Shown: piece by piece, positions 9,763 to 21,162 of the stretch
Numbering within the stretch: the first letter of the stretch is position 1
Layout of the letters: each line of letters starts with the position of its first letter
DNA from: Aphrocallistes beatrix
Taxonomy: Eukaryota > Porifera > Hexactinellida > Sceptrulophora > Aphrocallistidae
NCBI GenBank assembly: GCA_963281255.1
Contig: OY725491.1
Coordinates: 3,658,001 to 3,722,000 of the forward strand
Reading direction: 5' to 3'
Length of the DNA stretch: 64,000 nucleotides
Translations under genes and position numbers: made by a program
The notes under the pieces: model-generated
The model's database searches: none
Seen by the model: the letters and a program-made list of their open reading frames with translations, nothing else
What the model was told of the DNA's origin: nothing

Positions 9763-12124
9763 TTATACAGCTTCTACACAGGACTCGAATTCCAAGTCAC
9801 ATTTCCTACAGATATAAGGATCATCTCCCACGTCCTTTAGACTGGTATTGACGCATCCACAGTGAAACCATCTCAGGCAGAACTCACAACCTAACCAGTC
9901 ATCATTCGCCCTCTTTCCCCCGGTTGGGCAGTCGTGTTGTTCACATTCCTCGCAAACTGTTTCAGAGTCATCAGGGTTAACGCTCGTGGAAGGTAATTCT
10001 TTGATGGCAACAGATGAGAGCTCAGTACCAAAACCTCCAGATTTATAGGTCGTATTATCCTTTTCACGTCTACGCCTGGAGGATTCGGCTGCAATGAATT
10101 GGGATTTGAGAACTCTCCGACGCCTCTTTTGAGTAGCCATAACGGCTTTAAGTTTACAGCGGTTCCTTTCTTTATCCATCGATGCTAAGTGTTCAAGAGT
10201 TATACGGCTACATTGTACATGTTGTTCTGACAGAATAGCTGCGAGCATCATTGAACCTTCATTGAAAGTGCACACAGCAATAGCAGCAGCGGCTTGAAGT
10301 GACTTTTGTCCTACACATTTTGTCTTTGGAGCATTATGCCATACAACTGAATGTAGCGACTCATTACAGTTCTGTGTTAATCCCATTGTCAGAGCGGAAC
10401 ACATTTCAATGCTTGCAAATTTCTTGAAAACATCTTCCAGGCGCGAATACTCGTCTTTATTCAGATAGGGTTGTCGGAGTATGGGAGGTGGATGAGAGGT
10501 ATTCTCAGCTGAAATTGCGAGGCCCTTTTGAAAGTAACACCAGGATTCTTTTGAGTGTGGGCAACGATCGTGATCCTCGAACAAATGATTCATCAGTGTG
10601 TAAATGGCGTTTTGAATGTCTAGTGGTGTTCTGCTTCTGTTCTTGCCAATAACAAGAGCGTATAGATGAGCAATACTCTCGACTTTTGATGCAGGTATTG
10701 GCTTGGAGGGCATTGTTTTTGTAGTTGTCTTCTTTTTGAGGTGTTTCTTTAATCGTTTTTGCGTGTGCTCAAGACATTCCTCTTTCCGGATAACTTCCAT
10801 TCCTTTGTAAGGATTATTTTGTTCCAACCTTTTGAAAGAGCTTCCATCTCCCACATATGTAGTATAGGCTAGAGAATGCTTGTCAACTGATCTACCCCAG
10901 ATTTCTATTGCAGCAGAAGATTCCATCGCCTGACTTGTTCCAGAGAAGTTAGCTGGGCATTCGCTCGAATGTTTCTCCCAGTATTCGCTGTATTCCTCTG
11001 GGTTTTCTTTCTTACGTTCTTCCGTCCATCTGATACATTTGTTACACACGCGTTCGTAAAGGACGTTTTGACTTCAATAGCCCCGGCGAATCCTTGATTA
11101 CTAAATATCCGCGCCTGTGCCAAGATCCATCAAAGCTCACCGCGCATACCTTGCAACCAGGAATGTTAGATGACTCAGCTTTGACTCTCACTTCTTTTGC
11201 TGTCATGGACATGGATTGCTGGCATATTTTGTCTGTAGAAAGGACCAATTGCGCGAGTAGAGACTTGGACATTCTATGCCAGGTATTTTGTATATCAAGG
11301 AGATTGCAGGCCAGTAGAAAATCACTCCAGCTCATGGAAGTACAGTGTGCTGCTAGTAAAGCCCTAACGTTGACTTCCGACTTTTTCCGGTAAAGCATTT
11401 GAGGATCGTTCACGGCTTCATTAGGTTTCATTCCAACCGGACAGGATGTGGGAAATTCAGCAAGCACAAGATGGCAGCGACTGCATTTCAACAAGAGATA
11501 TGATTCTAACCCATTACGAAAAGCGTATTGATACAGATTCAATTTCCCAGTGCAGTGTGCCTCAGTGCATCTCAATAGAGAAAATACCGTACTCAGTATA
11601 TCGATATCAATTATTTGCGAGCCATGAGGAATGTAGAGATCACGAAATGATTGAGCTCCATCCTTCTGTACCATAATACTGAGGCGTTTATTGGGCTGAG
11701 GAAACTTCACTTGCTGTAATAGTGTTTTAGATTTCGGAGTGCTAGTATGAAGGGGTAATCGCTTTGTGGTAGATGGTGTGAAAGTAGATTTTCTTTTGAC
11801 TCCGTCACCCTTCCGAAACCTCCCAGTGTTGAGTTTATGTCCTCGCTGCTTTTTGGTATGAACTGGGGTAGCTGATGCCGTGTTATCCGATTCTTCGGAT
11901 GTCTGCGAAGAGAGGGCTACTTGAGAGAGAGTAGATCCGAGCTCAGTAGGCGTGGATGTAGCTGGTGTTAAATCAGTTGGGGTTGTTGGGACTTTGAATA
12001 TGAAATCACCTTCATTGTCAGACCCACTTGACTCCATGCTAGATTCATAATCAGCCGGAATGCAAACCTTCGGGAGATCTGCGCTGCGAAATGTAGAAAT
12101 AGTATCTTGTTCTGAAGAAGACAT
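9763..12124 (-). pseudogene. Mutator-like transposase with C-terminal PHD finger, copy A (near full length, one broken junction)
   Basis: Two long minus-strand frames cover almost the whole protein. 12124-11042 encodes the Ser/Thr-rich N-terminus and a cysteine pair region (LLKCSRCHLVLAEFPTSC), ending in SFDGSWHRRG, the first catalytic Asp. 11049-9763 continues with CNKCIRWTEE, the second Asp in YVGDGSSF, a Cys/His segment HDRCPHSKESWCYFQ, and the Glu in QNCNESLHSVVWH. It ends in a PHD finger (CEEC, CEFC, WFHCGC, CRKC). The D, DGD, E pattern fits the metazoan Mutator-like family. Against copy B, this copy lacks 4 and 19 bases near 11100 and 11060, which separates the frames. The PHD finger may direct the complex to modified histones; that is inference. 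Confidence 0.75.
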
Positions 12125-12552
12125 TTTTTGAATTAGTTATGACATTAATTATTTCCATATTTATATTGATTTGGTGTAACTCGTTAAAATAAACTACAGT
12201 TGTAGTGCCCATAATTGTTCCACCTCACATGCTAATAATAGAACTATGTACGTAGTTTCTTGTATTGTGGTGACAGAATTCTAAATATAGTTAGCCATGT
12301 ACAGTACACATGCACTTGTTGATATTTTTAGAATTTTGTCAATTATGGATGGTGTTTGCATTTCTCAATTTATTACTAAGCTAAATTCTAATTGCACTTG
12401 GTTGTAACGTGCTTACATATCTACTGTTATGTCTGCACATTGCTATTGTGACATATTGTTGTCTGGGATGGAAAATGGAGCCTTGAATGGGGCACCTCCC
12501 AATAACGCGCACCCTTATGTGGTCGGTAAAGAACCTTTTTGTTCGCATATAA
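12125..12552. other. Non-coding stretch upstream of copy A
   Basis: Up to about 12190 it matches the 5' flank of copy B. Beyond that it has no counterpart in the right arm and no convincing ORF or repeat end. Promoter elements could not be assigned. Confidence 0.4.
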
Positions 12553-12753
12553 CAGTGGTTCCCAACCCATTTTACCTCGTGCACCTCCTGACACCTAAAA
12601 ATTATTTTGTGCACTCCAGGACCTATGCCAGGATCTAGGAGTAATGTGCATATAACTTCAAAAATAATTATGTTAAAAATGCTCAATATTCAGTTCTAAT
12701 CCTTGTCCCGTGCACCGCTAGGGAGTTCATGCACCCCAGTTTGGGAACCGCTG
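12553..12753. mobile_element. hAT MITE
   Basis: Ends are CAGTGGTTCCCAACCC and GTTTGGGAACCGCTG. The 8-bp flanks are GCATATAA (12545-12552) and GCATAAAA (12754-12761), matching at 7 of 8. Non-coding, 201 bp. Confidence 0.85.
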
Positions 12754-12973
12754 GCATAAAATATGTTGAAAGTACTGTTAATCCAAACACCATCAAGGAT
12801 ATTTATCTATCTATTTTTGGTGATTATATTTGTAAACGCCTAAATTTGTAGCCATTTGTGGTCTAGTGACTTTTGATCATTGATTAGGGAAATGAGCACG
12901 GTTGGACATGTTTAGCATGCTTTTTGTGGTGATTATGTAGACCAAAAGGGATGAATTTGAAATAGACGACATT

Positions 12974-13433
12974 TATTCTGAGAAAGTCTCTTGACCCTGT
13001 GCCTGTGGTTCAAAACAAATTATTGCAATCTTGCAATTTGGACGAAATACCCTATTCACAAATCATTGTCAAATTTAGACCGAGCGGAGTCGCAAGAAGG
13101 ATCACTCGATAGGGTTCAAACAAGTTTTAAGAATGGAATGTTGTTACAATCCTATGCTGCTATGATGTTGCTAGAGGGCTAAGTTTGCCGAATAAAACGA
13201 CTTGTATTCAAAGTCATTTGTCGCATTTGTGGCTGCAAATATCTGATGGGTCTACTCTAGGTGTCCGAATAAACTGACCCCCCCTTATTAATTAATGTTT
13301 TTTCTAGCCCCCCTCCCCCATTTATTAAATCTCGTAAATTGACTTTGAAAGTTTTACCAAAAAATGTTTTTTATCGCATGTAGTATTCATCAATTATCTT
13401 CTATCTGCAATCAATAGACTATTTTATTTCTTA
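12974..13433. other. Unassigned intergenic sequence
   Basis: No ORF with family resemblance and no repeat ends seen. It contains a short C-rich patch around 13275-13320. Confidence 0.4.
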
Positions 13434-13441
13434 TTCTAGAT

Positions 13442-13904
13442 CAGGGGTTCTTAACCTTTTTGTCCTTATGCCCCCCTTTTATAACCATTAAATCATTATG
13501 CCCCCTTGACTTTGAAATATATTTGTTAAATGTACATATTTTAATTATTTTGATTAATTGAGTAACTGATTAACTGATTGGGTAAAGTATTATTGAATTA
13601 GTGGAGGGTTGTAGCAAATCCCGGTTAGGGAGGTATAAATTGTATAGTAAGGATATACACATACACACTGAAGTCCCATTATAACCAAGTGGGTTATAAC
13701 GAGGTGGTTATTTGTCCCTTTAAAAATAAGATTCTAAATTCACATTATGGATGATATTCGAGGCACCAAGCTTCAAATGTAAGTACTAGCCATGTCAAAA
13801 ATTTAATGATTTATACACTTGAAAAAATCAAAATGATAAATACGAAATCAAATTCCACGCCCCCCTGAAATGATCATGACGCCCCCCCAGGTTAAGAACC
13901 TCTG
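13442..13904. mobile_element. hAT MITE
   Basis: Ends are CAGGGGTTCTTAACCTTTTT and CAGGTTAAGAACCTCTG. The 8-bp duplication TTCTAGAT is perfect (13434-13441, 13905-13912), indicating a recent insertion. Non-coding, 463 bp. The inner ends are C-rich (GCCCCCC). Confidence 0.9.
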
Positions 13905-14325
13905 TTCTAGATAATATGTTGAGTACTTTATTACTGTGTGATACATCAACTAATTTCAAATCAACCCTCCCGTATAACCAACCACTCGAGTATACTTACA
14001 AGCTCCTCTCAAAAATGTTCTAGATTTAAAATGCGAATTCCATGGAAAATCCAGGTAAATTAGTGATGTCTTTTATACTCAGGTCTGTGCATGCTACTAG
14101 CGCCAGGCCGGACTCCAGCACTCATTTTAGAACTGTGCTACAATATTACATAGGATCATAGATCCAATATAATAATATATGAAGCAGACAAATGGTATTA
14201 TGTACGTCTAGTGATATTATTACTAATTTATCAGCAAGTACTTTATTATAATAATAGTGATACTATGTACTAATAGTTGTAAAGTAATAGCAATGAGTCA
14301 CATGATTGTTACATACATACAAAAT

Positions 14326-14835
14326 CTACTCCAAGTAAGTGAGTATCTCTAATTGTGGATAGTCGAGCATTATATCTGCTGGCAAATACTGTTGCTTGAA
14401 TTTTTCTTCCCTTTGCTCAAATGTTAGCTTCGGTGGATTCCATCGGAAAGCTTTACCATATTGTTTAACATGCTCTTTATATGCATGAAACTGGTCACAT
14501 CCAAATTCTTGCATGAATTGTTCATCAGTGTAGGACGCGAAGATGTCCAGCCAATAATCAGAATGATGGCGTCTACGACGGATATGGGAAGTCAATGTAT
14601 TTCGTTCTGTTCGGACTGTAAGCTGGAGCTGTTTACTCTCGCCTCCACTCCAGATGTGTTCGATGACGTCTCTGCACAAGTGAATATTCTTTTGGCCGGC
14701 TCTCTTCTCAATTATTATGTTTTGATTGCACTCCCCAATTCGTAACTTTCCTGGCACGAACTGGATACCATCACTAGAGAAGATGTTACATGCACGTTGA
14801 TATGTACTCATTTCCCCCAACATTTTATTAGACAT
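14326..14835 (-). CDS. Unrecognised 169-residue protein, intact ORF, duplicated in the window
   Basis: It starts at ATG 14835 (MSNKMLGEMSTYQRACN) and ends LEILTYLE. I do not recognise a family. The first half is probably globular, with GKLRIGECNQNIIIEKRAGQ and two cysteines. A strongly basic RRRRHH patch sits mid-protein, followed by WLDIFASYTDEQFMQEFG, and the C-terminus is charged and helical. No signal peptide or membrane segment is seen. The paralogue at 27064-28253 keeps most residues but is broken. Many differences between the copies are synonymous or conservative (CRDVIEHIWSGGES against CSDVIEHIWSGDES), hinting at past coding constraint. It could be a gene of an unidentified element or a host orphan. 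Confidence 0.55.
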   Translation of the reverse strand: MSNKMLGEMSTYQRACNIFSSDGIQFVPGKLRIGECNQNIIIEKRAGQKNIHLCRDVIEHIWSGGESKQLQLTVRTERNTLTSHIRRRRHHSDYWLDIFASYTDEQFMQEFGCDQFHAYKEHVKQYGKAFRWNPPKLTFEQREEKFKQQYLPADIMLDYPQLEILTYLE

Positions 14836-15124
14836 TTTCAGATTTATTTGTAGAATGACTTTTATTATTTTACTTCTTCTGGATGCGTAATTTGAGCAAA
14901 TTTATCGTATTTATCTCTATTTAATAGCTATCCATTTGCATTTGTAATTGTACGTTGTGTGTCTGTGTATGAGTGTTGCTAAATTTAGACATGTTCTATA
15001 GATGTAATATATCTATTTTTAGACTAAACTAGCGTTTGTTATTAATTTCAATGCGTATAATGCCTAAAACGTAGCAACCAGTTTGAAGGAACTTGATGGC
15101 TTGCATTTTAACTTACAGAAACAT

Positions 15125-15298
15125 AAGCACGCTTCGCTTCCTTGCGGACACTTTGTGTTTGCCAGACGCACCATTTGGGCCCCTGGGCTCACACTTGTTA
15201 ATTAATTATAAGGTTGATAATCACTCTAAACATGTCTGTCTTACTCTTATAATCTACATCACTGGAAAAATCACCAAATTGTCAATTTTATTTGAAAT
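15125..15298 (-). mobile_element. HEL-A fragment shared by duplication II
   Basis: Hairpin-end sequence (GCACGCTTCGCTTCCTTGC, then GGACACTTTGTGTTTGCC) and body words TTAATTATAAGG. The same insertion is at 26555-26789 in the partner block, so it predates that duplication. Confidence 0.6.
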
Positions 15299-15393
15299 CT
15301 GAGTCCCTAATTTATGGAACTTGGCGGAAACCTTCAGGAATTCTACTTGTAATTGCCTAATTTACGGAATACTCCATTCCAGATTATCTCAGT

Positions 15394-15622
15394 CAGGGCT
15401 GTATCAACCCAGTTGGCAAAAACAAGTCATTTTTCATGGAAATTCCTTGCCCACAACAACCCATTCAACTCTTTCAAAAAATGAGTTGTCTACAGCCCAC
15501 TCATTTTCGGAATGATGCATTTGTACTAAATGAACTTGTTTCAACAATTCATTTTCATATGACGGCTATAATCAACTCATTGATATGATTTTGCCAACTC
15601 AAAATGGGTTGATACAGCCCTG
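15394..15622. mobile_element. hAT MITE
   Basis: Ends are CAGGGCTGTATCAACCCA and TGGGTTGATACAGCCCTG. Flanks are ATCTCAGT and ACCTCAGT (7 of 8 match). The partner block at 26395-26480 retains only one end of this MITE. Confidence 0.8.
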
Positions 15623-15831
15623 ACCTCAGTAACCAAACTTAGTGGAACCGATCAGGAATTTACGGAGGATTAGTTACATTTCTACTATTAAGTTCCAATT
15701 TATCATACATACGGACGAGATACTTCCTCCATTTTATAAGATCATCTCCCTACTGGTGCTGCACTCAAATTGTATTACGTTTATTCATACTTTTTTCAAA
15801 TGTCCAATTTTAGATATAAAACGATAGTTTT

Positions 15832-17182
15832 ACAATATTGGAATGCTTCTCAGTAATATTCATAAACTTTCTATTGCGTTCTTATATACACTTCACCTTT
15901 CTGAGAATTGCTGATGATATTTCCTATATTATCTCATCACCTGGAAGGAAGGGCTAGATCACACATGTAGATGCAATTGTAGGCTCAAGCAATGAATATA
16001 AATAACAATATCTGCCCTATTATTTATCAGTCCTAACTTGCAAATCGCAACTCATGGGGTCTTCGCTCATCTGGGGAGGCAGGCCTAACTTGCGTACTGA
16101 TTTATGGATGGTAATATATGATTCTGGGCATGTTGATTTATACCTACTATTGTTTTATTCTCAGCTTTCAATGACCTAAATTGGCTGGGTGTGCAAAACT
16201 GAAATTTCTAATTATTTAGGCGTGGCAATGACGTCTCAATCTCGTGGTCTTTCAACATTTTCGTCTTTGGTGTCTGAACTCAATGGAACCATACCTTAAA
16301 CTATGGATAACAATATCCGCATTAGAAGTTTGTATTCACTTTTTACTGATTTTAATTGTACCATGGATCAGAATGTAAGAGTCCGAAAAATTTGTGGTAA
16401 ATGCTTGCATGTTTATTTTTCACGATTCTGACTTTTTCGTGCAGAATAATTAGTTGAAAAGTTTGAAATTTTCAGATATAATAACATGTTGGATTGATTA
16501 TTGAACCACAATATATATATATATTTCAATCAATTCCAAAATTGATCATAATGAATTATGATTGTGAATATAAATTTAATATTGTTTTGAACCATGGATA
16601 AATGACTTAGTGTTGTATGCGGTCTTCACTTATAGTTAAAATGACAATCCTCACAAACTTTTATAATTTCGTTCTCAGAATTTGTTCATTCTATAAGCTT
16701 TATGTTTCTGTAATATAAGCTCTAAGCCTAATGCTTTAAATATTAACGTGCAGATTTTCAAATTGATTACCCTCCTCAAAGTTTTAGATGAATACGTCAA
16801 AAAAAAGTCAAAAAATATACTAAATTTTGAATAAATTCAGTAAATCAGGTGGCAATGTAAAAATTTGCACTTTTTAACGAAAAACGCTCGGTCGAAATTA
16901 AGGATATATATCAATTAAGAGATATCCGATGTCAAATGAAGTTTCTTAAGATACCAAATAGTTGAATTCGAGGAAAGTTGAAGTATTATTACCTATAGCA
17001 ACGGAGATTTTGAATTTTTAAAAATACATCGAGTTCAAATAGTGGTGTCACTGATGTTAGAAGCTCATTTTAACTATTTTGATATACCCGAGTTGACATA
17101 TATCACAGTTTATGATAATAATTGAGCACAAACCACTTTTCCATTCATACGTAATACAATGGATGTATACGGAAGCGTTAAT
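15832..17182 (+). repeat. Repeat X, copy 2 (uninterrupted)
   Basis: It aligns end to end with 24137-25647 in the same orientation, and its 3' part with copy 1. It provides empty sites for HEL-A copy 1 (16908/16909) and the Tc1 element (about 17085). No ORF, no clear termini. Internal landmarks are CTGATGATATTTCCTAT near the start and GAGCACAAACCA near the end. Confidence 0.8.
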
Positions 17183-17221
17183 GCCTATTCTGCATGGTTA
17201 ACGATTTTAGGCTAATCGTGT

Positions 17222-17299
17222 ATTAATCCATTCGGCTACTACTTCATCCCTAGTCCATGATTTTCAGGCTACTGTGAGGCATTATTAGAGTAGACTATG
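17222..17299 (+). mobile_element. Terminus of a CATA-family element
   Basis: Reading back from 17299: CATAGTCTACTCTAATAATG, then GACTAGGGATGAAG. This matches the ends of the elements at 7144 and 56029. The other end was not found. Confidence 0.5.
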
Positions 17300-17462
17300 A
17301 TGTCGTCTATTTCAAATTCATCACTTTTGGTCTACATAATCACCACAAAAAGCATGCTGAACATGCCCAACCGTGCTCATTTCCCCAAACAATTATCAAA
17401 AGTCACTAGACTACAAATGGCTACACATCAACGAGTTTAAAATTTAGGCGTTTACAAATATA

Positions 17463-17735
17463 ATCAACAAAAAAAGGTCTTCACAATACTTTTCTGCTTT
17501 CTTTCTTTCTTTCTCCTACTCGCTCGCTCTGTACACACATTGTGTGAATAGTAAATATGAATACGTCCGTTTCAATATTTCAAAATATGAGATTTGATAG
17601 CTCGAAACAGACATCACACGAACAGTCCAAAATGATGTTCCAAGGGTCTGTTTCTAGAAAAGAGGTCAACAAGTAATAATATCTACAAGATTAAATTAAA
17701 TGGTTAATAATAACGAGTTACACCAAATCAATATA
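17463..17735. repeat. ~270 bp repeat, inverted copy at 57715-57985
   Basis: Both copies share GGTCTTCACAATACTTTT, an AG/CT-rich microsatellite (CTTTCTTTCTTTCTC) and ATAATATCTAC at the other end. There are no obvious inverted ends. Absent from the left arm, it behaves as a discrete insertion of unknown class. Confidence 0.6.
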
Positions 17736-17772
17736 AGTATGGAAATAATTAATGTCCTAACTAATTCAAAAA

Positions 17773-19361
17773 ATGTCTTCATCAGAACAAGAAACTATTT
17801 CTACATTCCACAGCGCAGATCTCCCGAATGTTTGCATTCCGGCTGATTTTGAATCTAGCATGGAGTCAAGTGGGTCTGACAATGAAGGTGATTTCATATT
17901 CAAAGTCCCAACAACCCCAACTGATTTAACACCAGCTACATCCACGCCTGCCGAGCTCGGATCTACTCTCTCTCAAGTAGCCCTCTCTTCGCAGACATCC
18001 GAAGAATCGGATAACACGGCACCAGCTACCCCAGTTCATACCAAAAAGCGAGGACATAAACTCAACACTGGTAGGATTCGGAAGGGTGAGGGAGTCAAAA
18101 GAAAATCTACTTTCACACCATCCACCACAAAGCGATTACCACTTCCTACTAGCACTCTGAAATCTAAAACACTATTGCAGCAAGTGAAATTTCCTCAGCC
18201 CAATAAACGCCTCAGTATTATGGTACAGAAGGATGGAGCTCAATCATTTCGTGATCTCTACGTTCATCATGGCTCGCAGATAATTGATATCGATATATTA
18301 AGTACGGTATTTTCCAAATTAAGATGCACTGAGGCACACTGCACTGGTAAATTGAATCTGTATCAATACGCTTTTCGTAATGGGTTACAATCATATCTCT
18401 TGTTGAAATGCAGTCGCTGCCATCTTGTGCTTGCTGAATTTCCCACATCCTGTCCGGTTTGAATGAAACCTAATGAAGCCGTGAACGATCCTCAAATGCT
18501 TTGCCGGAAAAAGTCGGAAGTCAACGTTAGAGCTTTACAAGCAGCACACTGTACTACTATGAGCTGGAGTGATTTTCGACTGAGCAGCAATCTCCTTGAA
18601 TTATAAAATACCTGCATAGAATGTCCAAGTCTCTACTCGCGCAATTTGTCCTTTCTACAGATAAAATATGCCAGCAATCCATGTCCATGACAGCAAAAGA
18701 ATTGAGAGCCAAAGCTGAGTCATCTAACATTTCTGGTCGAAAAGTATGCGCGGTGAGCTTTGACGCATCTTGGCACAGGCGCGGCAATTTTAGTAATCGC
18801 CTAGGATTCGCCGGGGCTATTGAAGTCAAAACGGGGAAAGTCCTTGACTACGTCCTTTACGAACGCGTGTGTAACAAATGTATCAGATGGACGGAATAAC
18901 GTACGAAAGAAAACCCAGAGGAATACAGCGAATACTGGGAGAAATATTCGAGCGAATGCCCAGCTAACTAAACTTAAAGCCGTTATGGCTACTCAAAAGA
19001 GGCGTCGGAGAGTTCTCAAATCCCAATTCTTGCAGCAGAATCCTCCAGGCGTAGACGTGAAAAGGATACTACTACCTATAAATCTGGAGGTTTTGGTACT
19101 GAGCTCTCATCTGTTGCCATGAAAGAATTACCTTCCACGAGTGTTAACCCTGATGACTCTGAAACAGTTTGCGAGGAATGTCAACAACACGACTGCCCAC
19201 CCAGGAGAAAGAGGGCGAAAGATGACTGGTTAGGATGTGAGTTCTGCTTGAGATGGTTTCACTGTGGATGCGTCAATACCAGTCTAAAGGACGTGGGAGA
19301 TGATCCTTATATCTGTAGGAAATGTGACTTGGAATTCGAGTCCTGTATAGAAGCTGTATAA
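17773..19361 (+). pseudogene. Mutator-like transposase with PHD finger, copy B (internally deleted)
   Basis: The 5' frame 17773-18462 matches copy A from the ATG (MSSSEQETIS) to a stop where copy A reads glycine in SCPVGMKPNE. The family continues at 18621-18899 with SFDASWHRRG and IEVKTGKVLDYVLYERVCNK, a stretch partly missing in copy A. About 800 bp that in copy A encode the second Asp and the Glu are deleted between about 18970 and 18975. The C-terminal PHD finger (19119-19361) is well preserved: CEEC, CEFC, WFHCGC, CRKC. It cannot encode an active transposase, though the PHD segment is still open. Confidence 0.8.
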
Positions 19362-20879
19362 CTATCGTTTCTGTAGCAGCATGCCACCATTAGAATAGTA
19401 TGATATACTTGTTTGCTCATTTATACTAAGTACTATAATAAATATCTATGCATCAATCTAGCCCAAGGAATTTGAAACTGCGTCACTAATATTAAAAATA
19501 TCGGTCGACATACCGATAGAAAAACAGTTAATAATAGTTTCGAAATTGGAAAAGTTCAGTCAGGGTCGCATATCTTTATGAACCCCATGGGGATCCAAAA
19601 TATTTTCGCAATAAGTGCGAATACCGAAATCTACTTTTACTAAATTAAATACAGGCTTATTAGCCGTTGAGATTTCTTTTCTAGCGGAAAATACACGTCT
19701 ACATAAAAAGGTTTGAAAATATGATTAAATTTTATGATAATAGTTTTCCAAGATCACGCAGACGTGCGTTCGACACCGTCCATACAATAAAGAATCTCCC
19801 ATCATCGGAGCTGAACTAGAAATGAGAATTCTCAAAACAATACAAGTGCATCACAACAGCAGGAGGGAAGATTGTGATTTTCCTGTACAGAATTCAATCT
19901 TTTTAAAAGTAGCATCAGAATGTATTTGTGGAAACGAATATCTTCAAGATTGGAATTTGTCCGAACATTGGAATTTGGGATTTTCTCAGTACACATAGCA
20001 ATAGTTTTATTAATAAATTAAACTTACGTTATTGATAGTAGGTGAAGTAGTCCAAGACATAAAGTGATCGCTTTCATTTAGTTATCTGGATCAAAAAATT
20101 GATACAGCAAATTTGCTAATTGTTGAATCCTGGTGACAGAGAAAGATTATAACTATATACTATCTACATATCTATATATGTGTATATACAGAAAATATTT
20201 AATTTTAAGTAACGCACATATGTTAAAAATAGGCATTGAAATGGCGTAAACCAAGTTCAAATGGGAGAATTTTCATTCTGGATCAATTGTCAAGTTTTCT
20301 AATTTTCAACCTCAACTCGGAAATTTGGAAAAACATGGAACCAGGAGCATGGTTGTGAAACAAGACTCCCCAATAATGCCCATTTCGAATGAATACAGTA
20401 GACATTGGATCCTTGTATAAATGTAATGCCGATTCTTGGTAAAACTCGATCTGGTATATACTTTTTAGCCTCAAATCGCATGTCCGTATGTGCGTTTACA
20501 TTCAATGCGATCTTATTACCAGAGGTTTCTGTATAATATATTGATTAGAAAAATTAATATGTGACTAATTTGAATGCGTATTATTCGAATCTGTAATCCA
20601 ATTAGCTATATCCCATACCGTTTAGAAGTAACCGTCTTCATGAATAGACACATTTTAGCATTATTTGTATGGGAAAGAATCAAGTGTTGAAATACTTTTG
20701 TCCGCTTAGTGTATATGCCCCAAATTGGTCCAAATTAGTTCAATTTAATTTCTAATAACGAGTGAAGTAAGATGTTCCATATTGATCATGACAACTACTA
20801 TACTAGGAGTTGCAGTAAAATATATTGCTTAATTTAGAAGATTAAAAACTCACATTCTTCCCCTCCTCCCCCCCTCTTT

Positions 20880-21150
20880 CAACTCTTCCGCCCCCAATTT
20901 TGCCGCCGCCCCCAATTCTGCTGCCGCTTCTGCCCCTGCTTCTAAAGCCCCCGCTTCTGCCCCTGCTTCTAACGCCCCCGCTTTTGCCCCTGCTTCTGCC
21001 CCCGCTTCTAACGCTCCTGCTTCTGCCCCCCGCTTCTGCCCCCGCTTCTGCCCCCGCTTCTAACGCCCCTGCTTCTTCCCCCGCTTCTGCCCCTGCTTCT
21101 GCCCCTACTTCTAACGCCCCCGCTTCTTCCCCTGCTTCTAACGCTTACGA
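20880..21150 (+). repeat. GC-rich minisatellite encoding Ala/Pro/Ser if translated
   Basis: About 17 irregular units of CCCCCGCTTCTGCCCCTGCT and variants with TTCTAACG. One frame runs openly into the region just before the hAT ORF (ASAPASNAPASS-like), so it could have served as a low-complexity N-terminus. I think it is more likely a non-coding minisatellite. Confidence 0.7.
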
Positions 21151-21162
21151 AGGAAAAACATA

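Larger units (their letters stand above)
6868..12973. repeat. Left arm of a large inverted duplication
   Basis: The sequence is the reverse complement, with indels, of 17300-21150. Shared landmarks are the GC-rich minisatellite at the outer end, the TCATGATCAATATGG block, a Tc1-like terminus, the PHD-bearing Mutator-like gene, and the terminal TAGACGACAT block. This arm has gained a 7-bp-TSD palindromic element (7144-8204). It also has about 650 bp at 12190-12835, including a hAT MITE, not present in the right arm. Confidence 0.85.
14050..15465. repeat. Inverted duplication II, left block
   Basis: It is the reverse complement of 26395-29560 once the insertions in that block are removed. Shared content is the 169-codon ORF, its flanks, a HEL-A fragment at the same position, and the hAT MITE terminus near 15394. 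The empty site for the Helitron-like copy at 28407-29453 lies at 14172/14173. Confidence 0.8.
17300..21150. repeat. Right arm of the large inverted duplication
   Basis: Counterpart of 6868-12973. It is shorter because the Mutator-like gene lost about 800 bp and because it lacks the CATA element. It carries a ~270 bp repeat at 17463-17735 instead of the 650 bp seen in the left arm. Confidence 0.85.

Noticed and set aside
11094-11676. Plus-strand ORFs inside Mutator-like copy A
   Set aside because: Mirror frames of the minus-strand transposase; the same shadows appear opposite copy B.
20283-20505. Minus-strand ORFs of 63-68 residues in the right arm
   Set aside because: The matching left-arm sequence is broken in the same frames and no known motif is present; treated as non-coding flank.
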